A stretch of 64,000 bases of DNA from Symsagittifera roscoffensis (taxonomy: Eukaryota; Xenacoelomorpha; Acoela; Convolutidae), in NCBI RefSeq assembly GCF_963678635.1, contig NC_087065.1, positions 65,379,374 through 65,443,373 of the forward strand. The letters run 5' to 3'. Of this stretch, positions 30,815 to 40,533 are shown in pieces; the stretch's first letter is position 1; each line of letters opens with the position of its first letter. The position numbers and the translations under genes are program-made. The notes below the pieces were generated by a model. The model worked only from the letters and a program-made list of their open reading frames with translations. It had not been told where the DNA came from and searched no databases.

Positions 30815-33800
30815 TTAGCATATACTCAGATAGTATTTTTTATGTAAGTAAACCTCTATGTCAGTCTCTAAAAATATCACATGCACAAGAGCGTACAACT
30901 CTCTCGGGTGTAGCTTCCCTCTATTGGGATCATAAACTGGCAATGAGAGAGAGGTCACACCTCTCTCAACCAGGAAATCCCTAAGTCGAGTCAAGGCCAA
31001 TACCAAGCTCTCCGGATTCACGTGTTGCCTATCAGTGGCTTTCGTAACCAAAAAACACAAATATTTCCCTGGTATCTGTGATGCAACAGGAGGCAACGCT
31101 ATCATTCCTCCTACACCCGGCCTCTGTTTCCACAAAAACTCGATATTCTTGTACTCTCTTTTAAAGTCGGCCGCTAGTGCTGTTTTGAAGCTTACGTCCG
31201 CCGTTATCGCTATGGCGCACGTGCGTTCCGTGAGTATGAAACCGCTGTCCGTTATAACGATATTGTTCGAATAATGGTTCGGTAGATCAAAATACGATTC
31301 AAAGATTCGTCCAAAAGGTGGTTTCTTAGCATTCTCGCCCTCTGTCTCTAGTTCTCCGGTTTCCCTTGCCGATTTCAATTTTTTTATCATGAGATTTTCG
31401 GTGTGGGTGAGTCCTACCCCCACTCCCCGGACAAAAATATCCATCGACGTCCCCGTCGATCGCCCAAAGTCTAGGAGACCGAGGTTGGATTGTGGAACAC
31501 GTAGAGGACCATCTGGGGCGACCCAGTTGGACTCGGTATTATCATGACTGATGTATTTGACGCCGTCCCTATCGACGTCCTGAATCGTCAGGATCGTCTC
31601 TTTTGGATCTGTCGGCAGATCATGGAGCCATTCGAGTACGCGCAAGTTTGTTAGTTCTTGCTCATGAGTCTGTTCCGCCTCTGGTTCGAACTCCACTTCC
31701 GGTTCTGATCGATCGTCGATCCAATCTTGATTCATATCGTCCACAAGGTCGATTTCTTCTAGCATCGCTACTTCGTCCAGCCCCACCAGCGAGTCTATGA
31801 CATCACTCACTACTATCCGGTCTACAACGAAGTCCTCGCCATACGGATTGTATTTCTTCTGGTTTCTTCCTCTCTTACTTTGGCGTGTCTCCATAGTGAG
31901 CGGAAAGTCAGGCTGTATTCCTTTGTCAATTTCGGTTTGTTCCGGGCAATCCCAGTCTTCTTCGGCATAGGGTAGAGTTTCATCGTCCACCTCTACTCGC
32001 TCCGTCAACTCGAGATCCAGTGGTAGATCGCAATCGTCCACCACCTCATTCCCGTCGTTCTTGTCGCGAGTACCCCTTTCATTCACTTCACAAGCAGGAT
32101 CCACTATTAAATAGTCTCCCTCTTGCATGTCCGCTGGGATGCACCAATCCTCGGACGAGGCGTTGTGTGGTTTTATATTCTCGTAATGAGCCGCTCTTCC
32201 TGTGCTCAGCCGATAGAAACGACCCCCTTGATGCACCTCTGTTATCTGAAACGGACCACGCCATTTCTTTAATAGTTTCTTGGTTCCTTTTGGTGGAACC
32301 ACTTCCTGGAACACCCAGACGTAATCGCCAACTGAATAGGCTTTTGCATCGGCTGTCCTCTTATCAAACCTCCTTTTTTGTCTAATCTGCGCCTGTTGCG
32401 TATTCCTCCTGCATAAGTCATTGAGGTCCTGTTGTCTTCTGATAACGTCCCGCACGTGCGTTTGCGGTGCTGTCCTCTTCCCTTCATATTCAGGGTAGAA
32501 GAACGTCAACGGGAGTGCTTTTTCATGACCCGTCAGCATCATATGTGGACTTATTCCCGTGGTGGAATGCTCCGTGCTGTTGTAAGCACCCATCACTTGC
32601 GGTAAGTGCTTGTCCCAGTCATCCATGTAGCGTGAGCAGTAGACTCTCAACATGGATACCAGTGTGCGATTCTGCCTCTCGACTAGGCCATTCGTTTGCG
32701 GGTGATAAGTGGTCGAGTGGGCCTGCGCTACCTGCGACCTTTTCATTAACTCTTTCGTGAGATCACCTACGAATGCTTTGCCATTGTCAGATTGGAACGT
32801 GATGGGGCAGCCATGCCTTGCTATCCACACGTTTATCAAATGATCGCACGTTTCTTCTGCCGATGCTGTCATGCAGGGTGCTGCCTCCGCATACTTCGTA
32901 AAATGGTCGATCATTACCAGCACCTGATTATAGCCCGTTGCTGTCATGCAGATTTTCTGATGATCAATTTGCACCACTTCGTTGAAACTTGACGATTCTA
33001 TCGACTGTAGAGGGAACCTCAGTTTCCTGGGATCCTTTGCCTGTTGACAAGACAGGCATGCGGCTATCCATTTCTCACAAGCCTTCTTCAATCCCGGCCA
33101 TTCGAATCGTTTTTGTATCCTGTTATACACTTTGTCCACACCTTGATGTCCCATCTGATCATGTGAGCGAAAGAGCAATTCGGTCTGGTACAACTGTGGT
33201 AACACGATTGAATTGTATTTATAAAGGACCTTGTCCTCTTCCTTGCGCTTACAGGCCACGATTCCGTCCTTATTCAGGTACAACAAGTCTTTCCTCTTCA
33301 GGTAAAACTGCTTCAGGATTTTGTAGCTGTCTTCTTCCAAGTCTCCCTTGTCAGGTGCTCCATTCTCGATCCATCTTTTCAGACTGCTCGTCATTCTATC
33401 ATTTCGTTGAGCCCTCAGGAGATCTGACAGCCTGTACCTGGCTTTCAAATACGTCTTCACCACGTTCATTTGCCCACTCATTATCTCCGGAGCATGAGCA
33501 TCGTCCATCAACTTGACACACCATATCTTTTTCAAAGGCGTCGCTTCTTGCACAGATGGTTCCAGATTGGTACGGACGACCGTACCATGTGGCAGCAATC
33601 TGGTTGGGCGTTTTGAAACTGCTATCAGTTCGAGCTCGTCTGCGGCATTGTCTACCACAGTGCCCTCTTCATCTGAGGTGTATCTGTCCCTGTCTGGATC
33701 CTGATGTATTTCTCGGTCCAGCCCACGCTGCTTCCAGTCTACCAATAAGGAGTGGATCGCAATCTCTGACATATCAGAATTGGAAGTTGTTTCAGACGTG

Positions 33801-34723
33801 CTGTCCCCGGACTGAGGTCCCGAGTCAACACTTGAGTCGACTGATTCTCCAACATCATATTCCAAGTTGTTTGAGACGTTTCTCGACTCCCCGGACAAAA
33901 CTCTGTCCATCGGTCGCTTTGAACCCGACTCCCCGGACAAAATTCTGCCCCTAGGTGGTCTAGTCAACCTCTCCCCGGACAAGTTGTCCTGCACGGGCTC
34001 AAAGGTGTCTGACTCCTCAGACAAGTCGTCCTTGACTGGCTCGAAGGTGTCAGACTCCCCGGACATTGTCTCGTCCACGGACGAACAATCTGGGCTTGGC
34101 TCGTATTCCTCTTTTGCATCCGTGAAGTGCACTCTCCTCGTGAAGCTAGATTTCGACCTGATCCTGACTTCCTCAGTAGCTTGGTTCTGATTCAATGTTC
34201 CATATTCAGTGAACGAAGTTCTCAACAAGACTTCTTTCGGCATCGAGGTCACCAGCTGGTTGACGATCGACCTGCAATCCCGTTCAACGCCTCGGCTGCG
34301 AATGGACACTGGCCTCTTCTCTGTTCTCTCGGTGACAGTCAACCTCTGCATGGTCTCCATCCATTCACGATCATGCCTATTCACTTCCCTATCCAACAAG
34401 TCACGGAGTTTTCCCATGACGTCCGGCGCCACGTTCACCGTCTTATTCAATAAAGCGATGCTGTTTATACCCAGCCTGGTCAGTTCTTGCTGTACCAAGT
34501 TGGATCGGACTAGCAGGTCCAACGGAACGGGTTCGCCTCTGGCTAAAAGCTTTATCTCCGCGGCCGTCTCCACTGGAAGGTCAGGGTGTCCAGGTATAGG
34601 ATGTCCTGATTTGTCTAACCACCTAGTAAGTGGCAGCTTATCGTAGGTTTCTTTGTCCAGAAAGGAAAACCCCTCTTTGATCTCTGATTGGTTAGCCTGC
34701 TTCTCTGTCTCAGAGGCGCTCAT
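30815..34723 (-). CDS. ORF B: integrase with C-terminal macro-domain-like extension
   Basis: The frame is open from 34,771 (a GTG); the first ATG is at 34,723, giving 1,302 aa. Numbering below is from 34,771. Residues 1-400 are unassigned and include five LSGES-type repeats (236-297). Integrase: HHCC zinc-binding region (H537, H542, C572, C575); catalytic core D603 (QIDHQ), D662 (SDNG), E698 (GLVERQ), a D-x35-E spacing; and a WRGPF motif at 837-841, the Gypsy GPY/F module. Residues 870-1170 are acidic and unassigned. Residues about 1,175-1,310 resemble a macro domain of the OARD1/TARG1 type: CAIAITADVSF, ADFKREY, LCFLVTK, SLSLPVYD, FLETDIEVYL. The glycine-rich loop is altered to YDPNRGKLHP. 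The ORF A stop lies 14 nt into this ORF (ATG...TGA overlap), allowing reinitiation; a +1 frameshift in the at least 62-nt frame overlap is the alternative. Confidence 0.9.
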   Translation of the reverse strand: MSASETEKQANQSEIKEGFSFLDKETYDKLPLTRWLDKSGHPIPGHPDLPVETAAEIKLLARGEPVPLDLLVRSNLVQQELTRLGINSIALLNKTVNVAPDVMGKLRDLLDREVNRHDREWMETMQRLTVTERTEKRPVSIRSRGVERDCRSIVNQLVTSMPKEVLLRTSFTEYGTLNQNQATEEVRIRSKSSFTRRVHFTDAKEEYEPSPDCSSVDETMSGESDTFEPVKDDLSEESDTFEPVQDNLSGERLTRPPRGRILSGESGSKRPMDRVLSGESRNVSNNLEYDVGESVDSSVDSGPQSGDSTSETTSNSDMSEIAIHSLLVDWKQRGLDREIHQDPDRDRYTSDEEGTVVDNAADELELIAVSKRPTRLLPHGTVVRTNLEPSVQEATPLKKIWCVKLMDDAHAPEIMSGQMNVVKTYLKARYRLSDLLRAQRNDRMTSSLKRWIENGAPDKGDLEEDSYKILKQFYLKRKDLLYLNKDGIVACKRKEEDKVLYKYNSIVLPQLYQTELLFRSHDQMGHQGVDKVYNRIQKRFEWPGLKKACEKWIAACLSCQQAKDPRKLRFPLQSIESSSFNEVVQIDHQKICMTATGYNQVLVMIDHFTKYAEAAPCMTASAEETCDHLINVWIARHGCPITFQSDNGKAFVGDLTKELMKRSQVAQAHSTTYHPQTNGLVERQNRTLVSMLRVYCSRYMDDWDKHLPQVMGAYNSTEHSTTGISPHMMLTGHEKALPLTFFYPEYEGKRTAPQTHVRDVIRRQQDLNDLCRRNTQQAQIRQKRRFDKRTADAKAYSVGDYVWVFQEVVPPKGTKKLLKKWRGPFQITEVHQGGRFYRLSTGRAAHYENIKPHNASSEDWCIPADMQEGDYLIVDPACEVNERGTRDKNDGNEVVDDCDLPLDLELTERVEVDDETLPYAEEDWDCPEQTEIDKGIQPDFPLTMETRQSKRGRNQKKYNPYGEDFVVDRIVVSDVIDSLVGLDEVAMLEEIDLVDDMNQDWIDDRSEPEVEFEPEAEQTHEQELTNLRVLEWLHDLPTDPKETILTIQDVDRDGVKYISHDNTESNWVAPDGPLRVPQSNLGLLDFGRSTGTSMDIFVRGVGVGLTHTENLMIKKLKSARETGELETEGENAKKPPFGRIFESYFDLPNHYSNNIVITDSGFILTERTCAIAITADVSFKTALAADFKREYKNIEFLWKQRPGVGGMIALPPVASQIPGKYLCFLVTKATDRQHVNPESLVLALTRLRDFLVERGVTSLSLPVYDPNRGKLHPRELYALVHVIFLETDIEVYLHKKYYLSIC
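31422..31467 (-). promoter_or_regulatory. Internal copy of the 3' PPT-region motif
   Basis: Plus strand ACTCCCCGGACAA, spacer, TCCATC, then hairpin ATCGAC-GTCCCC-GTCGAT and CGCCCAA. This parallels 20,741-20,786, with two base pairs of the stem changed in a compensating way (A-T to G-C, T-A to C-G). On the coding strand it is followed by GGGGAGTGGGGGTAGG, a strong purine run. Candidate central polypurine tract. Confidence 0.45.
33885..34066 (-). repeat. LSGES repeat block in ORF B
   Basis: Five copies of a GACTCCCCGGACAA-like motif on the plus strand start at 33,885, 33,927, 33,969, 34,011 and 34,053, exactly 42 bp apart. They encode LSGES/LSEES-type repeats of 14 residues. The nucleotide motif also occurs in another reading frame at 31,422 and in non-coding sequence at 20,741. 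Confidence 0.8.
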
Positions 34724-37700
34724 AAAATTCTGTCTTTTTACTGAGGCTATCTGCGTTCTGGTGCTTGTCACGGGTACGGTGCTCTATGATCATGTGGTAT
34801 CCATCCAAGCGCACGATCCAACGACCAATGTAGCTTTGATCCATCGAATAGGTTTTCAGCCAGGCAAGGGCACGATTGTCCACACGTAACTTGAATGGAG
34901 CACTCCCCAGGTAGGCCCTGTATTTTTCCACGAACGTGATCACAGCAAACATTTCCGCTTTTGGTGCGCCGTACTTCATCTCAGTGTCACTCAGGACTTT
35001 ACTTCCATAAGCTATCGGACGAAGAACCGTTCTCCCGTTCCACTCCTGCTCTTGGTGAAGTATGCCTGATATCGCAACCACTGATGCATCCGTGTCCAGC
35101 ACAAACATTCCCTTCTCCGTTGGCATGCCGAGGACCGGTGCCTCGCAAAGTTCACGTTTGATGTTTTCAAATGAGACTTGTGCCTCATCAGTCCAGGTGA
35201 ACTTTTTGCCCTTGTTTCTCATCAATCTCTGCATGGGGTATATTTTGTCAGCATACCCCTTGATGAACTCACGATAATAATTGGCGAATCCCAGAAAACT
35301 CATCAACTGTGTATCTGTTTTAGGTGCCTTCCAGGTCAACACCGCTTCAACTGCTTCGGGATCTGGTCTCACTCCATGTTTGTCAACCAGGCGGCCCAAA
35401 TACTTTATGGAATCCCTGAGGATTTCACACTTAGAGGGTTTGCATTTCAGACCCGCCTGCTTCATGCAAGAAAACACCTCCTCCAACCTCTCTATGTGGT
35501 CTTCTAGGGTTGGTGTTGCAATCACAACATCATCGACATAACACATGATGAGATTCCCGTATTTCTTAGTGACGCTCGTGAGTGCCTGGGCCATCAGTCG
35601 CTGGAATGTGGCCGTCGCGTTGCACAATCCGAATGGCATCCTCTTCCACTGGAAGAGTCCCAGCTCACACGCGAAACCTGTTTTCTCTCGATCTTGCTTT
35701 CTGAGTGGCACTTGCCAGAATGCGGAGCCCAAATCCAACGTCGTGAAGAACTTAGCGTCTCCCAGCTTGGATAGGCTCTCATCGATGCGGGGAATCGGGT
35801 ATGCGTCCTTTATAGTCACTGCGTTCAGATAACGGAAATCACAACAAAACCTGAGTTGCCCCCCTTTCTTTTTCGCCATGACTACGCCACAAGCCCATGG
35901 GGACTTCGACGGCTCAATCATGTCGTACTCCATTAACATTTCAATTTCCTTCCTACACGCTTCTGACTTATTTGGGGTCATTCTTCTCGCCCCTTCCCTA
36001 TGAAGTACCGAGCCCTCTTCTATCTCAATCTCGTGCTCTACAAAATTGCAACAACCTATATCGGCCTTATGCTTTGAAAAAACATCTGCGTTCCGATCTA
36101 GCACCGCCCTGAGCGAATCTAGTTCCCTGTCAGATATTTTACCCTTCAGATGTTCTATCTCAGGTAGGACAGGCCTATTCGCTGCTAACTCTGCTTCCGT
36201 CGGCCTCTCAGGAAAGTTGGAACAACTAGACAGCCCATCATCTGTTTCCGACTTCATTGAAAACAATTTCCTAGAAGATTTCAATTCAATTACTCTTTTC
36301 ATTATACATTCTTGGTTCGCATGTAATGGACATTTAGTTACGTCAAACTTCTTCAAGTTCTCCACACTCAGAAAGTCTGTGTTCAGAGGCAAAGCGTAGC
36401 CAAGTTTCTTTCCCCTCTGTATTGTCACTGTTGTTGCTTCTGTGTTCAATAACACACTCACACACAGTCCGCTCTGAGTGAGTGAGAAGCTTCTTCCTAA
36501 AACGAAATCCCTTCCTAGGATGAACTGGTCGGATTCGTCCAAATTCTCTACTACTAGGAAGCTCATCCAAAGATGTCTCCCTCCGAGCTGCAGTGAGATG
36601 ATCGGGGTTCGCCCGGTGACATAGATCGCTCCCTGATTGGCAGCTGCCAACCTGATGTTTGTCGGTATGAGATCCGACCTATCAAAACCCATGTCGGTCC
36701 AAGTTTTGACTGGCATGACACTAACTACTGCTCCCGTGTCTAGCAGTCCCTTTACTGAAAGTTGTCTGCCTTGCACGTCCAGGACGTGTGCAGCCAGATC
36801 TGCCTCGCAACCAATATGCACAGCATCTTGTTCGAGCATCGCGTTGTGTCCGATTCGTCTGACCTTCAGCTCCTCTTGACCAATGTATATCCGGCCAACC
36901 TGATCGTTCGCATCAGTTATGTGAGCTTTCGTGTAGATATTGATGCCATCCACATTCATCAGAATCGGGTAAGGGCCATGGACATCGATGTAATGTCCGT
37001 CGACTTTCATCAGCCTCGGACCTCCCGTTGTGAGCAGCGCTCGCACTGCCCTGGAGTCCAGTTTGGGATCCTTCTCCTTCAGGTAGTCGGCATAGATGTC
37101 CAGGTGGACCAGTGTAATCTCGGATGGCTCGCTCAGGTTCTTGACCACCTGGTGCCCTGCGACTGAGATGATAGACATTATTTTGGTCCCTGCCTTCGTC
37201 ATGCCGAAAGTCTTGCCAGATATAACGTTCAGTTTTAGTCCCTGTTTCTTGGGCTCTCTTTCGTCTTCTGCTCCTGTCGTTTTACTGAGGACATTAAGAC
37301 CTTCCCGAAGATCTGTGCTCTCCAGCTCCGACCTTACCCATTGCTCCACTTCTTTCGTGGCTAGGTCCTGTTTGACATTCTGCAGAGCTGTTCTTGCCGC
37401 CAGGCCGTAATCCACCTTGAGTGGGCTAGACGACTCTGTTTCGAGGTTCGAGGCTACCACCTCATCAGGCCACGTCTTAACCTTTTTGGTCGTGAAGGTG
37501 TTCGGTGTCGTCTCCTTTTTCCGAGATTCAGCCTCGTTCATCAGACGTGCTCGACTGGCCTTGACACCCGAAAGCGCCTCTTCATGGCGGGGATGTTTCA
37601 CGTCCGCTACTGCGTCCCAAAATTGAGTACAATCCGACTTGAAGTGTCCCTCCAAATTACAGAAGAAACACCTCGGACCATATTTCATGATGAGCCCTCT

Positions 37701-40046
37701 CACATACTCTTCATGATCCTCGTCGGTCGCGTCAGCGTCCTCGAGAAAGTAGCCTATGGCCTTCATGTTCTGTTTGTATGCAGAATACGCAGAAACGTGA
37801 TGGTCCATCGAACCACAATTCGCACACGACCTCCTCTTGTCCATTTCATCGCGAGGTTTGTACCAACTGGAATTCGCACCAGTGTTTGTCCCGCTATAGT
37901 TGCCATAATTGCTGTAACGGTTTTGCGCCCTCGGTTTTATCAGTAAATACTCGCGTGACTTCATACGCAAGTCGTCGGGCGTGGGTACCTGATCTAGCGA
38001 CAGGGTGAAGTGAGTGGCCAACATCGTCTTCAACTCCTCACTCCTTACTCCATCCATGAACTTCGAAGCGATCGCCAAGTTTCGCTCGGATATTCTCTCA
38101 TCCGGGTTACTTCTCCTCCTGAGCAGTTCAAGGTCATCCAAGAATTTATCTATTGATTCTTCATCTCTCTGACGTCTCTTCTCGAACTTCACCATGGCCT
38201 GGTGCCCTTGTACTCCCGAGCCGAAACGATTCAGCAGGATGTCGAATATCTTGCGAGCGCTGTCTCTCTCATTGGCTCTTTTCGCCATCACACAATTTAA
38301 TGCAGTACCCTCCAGGTTGCTTGTCAGCGCGCTGCACTCTTGTTTCTTGGAGAGATTCTCTTCCTCAAAGTGTAACTTCATCACCTCTATCCAAGTATCA
38401 ATGCAGCCATCTGACTCGTCTTTATATGACTTTGGCTTCTTCAGTGTTCTTCTTGACCTCTCTTCTCTCTCGGTTGACTTCGAGAGCTTGGTGATGAATG
38501 TTTCAAGAGATCTGTTCAGAGGCTCAAACATCGAGGCATACATCGTTGTGTCTTGTGAGACTGTGGTCAGATCTGGTACTGAACTGACTTGTGGCACGGT
38601 TGGCAATCTTGTCTCCGGTGTAGCCTCTGCCTCCGGCGGTACTGGATTCGTCCAGCCAGGCCTCTGCGGGGCTGCCCTTGGCCACTCCTTGTTTCTATGC
38701 TCGTAGTTCGTTCTCGAGCTTTGTTGGGCTCTGGCATTGTTGCCCGTACCATCTGCAACATTCGCATGGCGTGAGCGCTCCCTTGAGTTGGAATGCTCCT
38801 GCCAACTACTTCCGTTCAGGATCGCGTCAAGCTTCCGCATCATCAAGTCAGATTTGGCGTCCAACCTCTTCTCCAGGCCAGTCATCGTTTGGGCATAGGT
38901 ACTATCATGATCATTCAATAATCGCTCGATCTCTCTTGTCATCCTAGCCTCCCTTTCCTCTGACTCTTTCTTTGCCTGTGCCAGGCTCTCGGCCAGGCAT
39001 TGATCGGTGTTGCGAATCAACTGAGCCTGATCAAACCTCGCCTGCGACTTCACGTGCGTTAGCTCATCTTTCAGACTCTCTCTACCATGGTGAGCTCTCT
39101 CGTCAACTTGATCTATCTTCTTGGTCATGTCCCGCCTCAATTCATCCAGGCCATTCATCACACCAGCGAACATATCACTTATGTCACCAGCTGCCCCCAG
39201 TGACGGGCTTAGCCCCAGAGAAGATGAGGTCAGCTGCGGCGGTAGCCTAGTACTCGATGACGCTCCGTCTTTTTGCTTGTGCATTGACGTCATTAGTCTG
39301 TCAAAAGTTGATGATGCTCCCATCGTTATCCCATCTGACATGGGCCTGGTCGGCGAGACTGATGACGCCTTCCTGCTTTTCTCGTTCCTTGGGCACGGTG
39401 TGAAGTCTACATCCGGATGGGATGTCTCCGGGTAGTCATAACTGGAAGTCAAACCAACAGTTGGTAGTGACGCCATGCGCTCGTCGTACAGAGATCTCCA
39501 ACTCTTCTTGGCTTTCGAACCCGGTTGTTCTTCACTCGGGCTTATACTCGACATCATCGCGTTGTTGCTCTGCTTGGCCAGAGATGAGTGGGTACTAGCC
39601 GAATGTGAGTATTCTCCCCTCCACCTGTGACTCTTGGTCTCCGATTTGGACATTCCCTTGAACAAGACTTCTTCTCGCGGCTCGACCTCGGAACGCTCCG
39701 AGGTCTCTTCTGTCCTCTCGACTTCCTCTCGTTCGAGGACCTCGTCTGGCTCAAAGTCGGGTCGAATGAGCGTTCGCTCCCCTTCGTCAAAGGGATCCAC
39801 CAGCGTTCCGCTCGCAGGCTCGGCCTCGGCGCTCCGGCCTTGGTTGCCATCAAGGTTTTTCTCGCTCCTTAGTTTCATTTCGATCACTGAAAGATCAGGT
39901 TGACCTTTAGTCGGTTCGTCTTCAGCAAACGCGTCGGAAGCGCTGCTAAACGAGGTTTGGCTACGCCTAGTTCTAAATTTCCGCGTGCTTCCCTTGCTTA
40001 GCCTGGGAATTTTAGTAGTCGATTCTAACGAGTCCCTACGCTGCAT
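34710..40046 (-). CDS. ORF A: Gag-protease-RT-RNase H polyprotein (1,778 aa)
   Basis: The frame is open from 40,100 (a GTG); the first ATG, at 40,046, is taken as start. Numbering below is from 40,100. Residues 300-430 are predicted coiled coil (ELRRDMTKKID...). Residues 550-715 match the Retrotrans_gag capsid pattern (KKPKSYKDESDGCIDTWIEVM...). A degenerate knuckle CANCGSMDHH lies near 759 and a complete CCHC knuckle at 811-824 (CFFC..EGHF...C). Aspartic protease: LLDTGAVVSVMP at 1119-1130. Reverse transcriptase: LDLGSAFWQ (1455), MPFGLCNA (1488), YVDD (1521-1524). RNase H: DTDAS (1669-1673) to RVDNRALAWL. It ends at TGA without integrase, which is in ORF B. All catalytic motifs are intact. 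Confidence 0.92.
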   Translation of the reverse strand: MQRRDSLESTTKIPRLSKGSTRKFRTRRSQTSFSSASDAFAEDEPTKGQPDLSVIEMKLRSEKNLDGNQGRSAEAEPASGTLVDPFDEGERTLIRPDFEPDEVLEREEVERTEETSERSEVEPREEVLFKGMSKSETKSHRWRGEYSHSASTHSSLAKQSNNAMMSSISPSEEQPGSKAKKSWRSLYDERMASLPTVGLTSSYDYPETSHPDVDFTPCPRNEKSRKASSVSPTRPMSDGITMGASSTFDRLMTSMHKQKDGASSSTRLPPQLTSSSLGLSPSLGAAGDISDMFAGVMNGLDELRRDMTKKIDQVDERAHHGRESLKDELTHVKSQARFDQAQLIRNTDQCLAESLAQAKKESEEREARMTREIERLLNDHDSTYAQTMTGLEKRLDAKSDLMMRKLDAILNGSSWQEHSNSRERSRHANVADGTGNNARAQQSSRTNYEHRNKEWPRAAPQRPGWTNPVPPEAEATPETRLPTVPQVSSVPDLTTVSQDTTMYASMFEPLNRSLETFITKLSKSTEREERSRRTLKKPKSYKDESDGCIDTWIEVMKLHFEEENLSKKQECSALTSNLEGTALNCVMAKRANERDSARKIFDILLNRFGSGVQGHQAMVKFEKRRQRDEESIDKFLDDLELLRRRSNPDERISERNLAIASKFMDGVRSEELKTMLATHFTLSLDQVPTPDDLRMKSREYLLIKPRAQNRYSNYGNYSGTNTGANSSWYKPRDEMDKRRSCANCGSMDHHVSAYSAYKQNMKAIGYFLEDADATDEDHEEYVRGLIMKYGPRCFFCNLEGHFKSDCTQFWDAVADVKHPRHEEALSGVKASRARLMNEAESRKKETTPNTFTTKKVKTWPDEVVASNLETESSSPLKVDYGLAARTALQNVKQDLATKEVEQWVRSELESTDLREGLNVLSKTTGAEDEREPKKQGLKLNVISGKTFGMTKAGTKIMSIISVAGHQVVKNLSEPSEITLVHLDIYADYLKEKDPKLDSRAVRALLTTGGPRLMKVDGHYIDVHGPYPILMNVDGINIYTKAHITDANDQVGRIYIGQEELKVRRIGHNAMLEQDAVHIGCEADLAAHVLDVQGRQLSVKGLLDTGAVVSVMPVKTWTDMGFDRSDLIPTNIRLAAANQGAIYVTGRTPIISLQLGGRHLWMSFLVVENLDESDQFILGRDFVLGRSFSLTQSGLCVSVLLNTEATTVTIQRGKKLGYALPLNTDFLSVENLKKFDVTKCPLHANQECIMKRVIELKSSRKLFSMKSETDDGLSSCSNFPERPTEAELAANRPVLPEIEHLKGKISDRELDSLRAVLDRNADVFSKHKADIGCCNFVEHEIEIEEGSVLHREGARRMTPNKSEACRKEIEMLMEYDMIEPSKSPWACGVVMAKKKGGQLRFCCDFRYLNAVTIKDAYPIPRIDESLSKLGDAKFFTTLDLGSAFWQVPLRKQDREKTGFACELGLFQWKRMPFGLCNATATFQRLMAQALTSVTKKYGNLIMCYVDDVVIATPTLEDHIERLEEVFSCMKQAGLKCKPSKCEILRDSIKYLGRLVDKHGVRPDPEAVEAVLTWKAPKTDTQLMSFLGFANYYREFIKGYADKIYPMQRLMRNKGKKFTWTDEAQVSFENIKRELCEAPVLGMPTEKGMFVLDTDASVVAISGILHQEQEWNGRTVLRPIAYGSKVLSDTEMKYGAPKAEMFAVITFVEKYRAYLGSAPFKLRVDNRALAWLKTYSMDQSYIGRWIVRLDGYHMIIEHRTRDKHQNADSLSKKTEFYERL

Positions 40047-40533
40047 AGTTTTATACAAAATGAAAATATTCGTAATTTGATGGCAATGCAAACGCACCAC
40101 AAACAGGTTTTAGTTAAATCACTTAACGCTGCCTACTCGACTCCGTCAGTATCAAAATGTGTCAAAATGTGTCTTAGATCTCTCACGACTAAACTAGTGA
40201 CTCAGCTAAAGTTACACACAGGGTCTACCCAGTATTGATATAATGCTAACTCAACCTGGTTGTATAATATAACAGTAACACTAAGTTTCCACAAGATATA
40301 ATCGGTACACAAAACACAATCGATAATCAGATAAGAATATCCTACAGGTGACAGCGACCTTTTGTCAGTATCAATTTATCGCTACACAATTTATCAAGTC
40401 ACTGCTTTGTTAAAATTAAACAATCTTTGATAAAAAGCAGTGATGATTCAGAAATAGATAAATAAAACTTAGTCTTAAAGAAAAAGACTTCCCCCAATCG
40501 GAACGATCCGAAAGAACGAAGCCCAGGACACAG

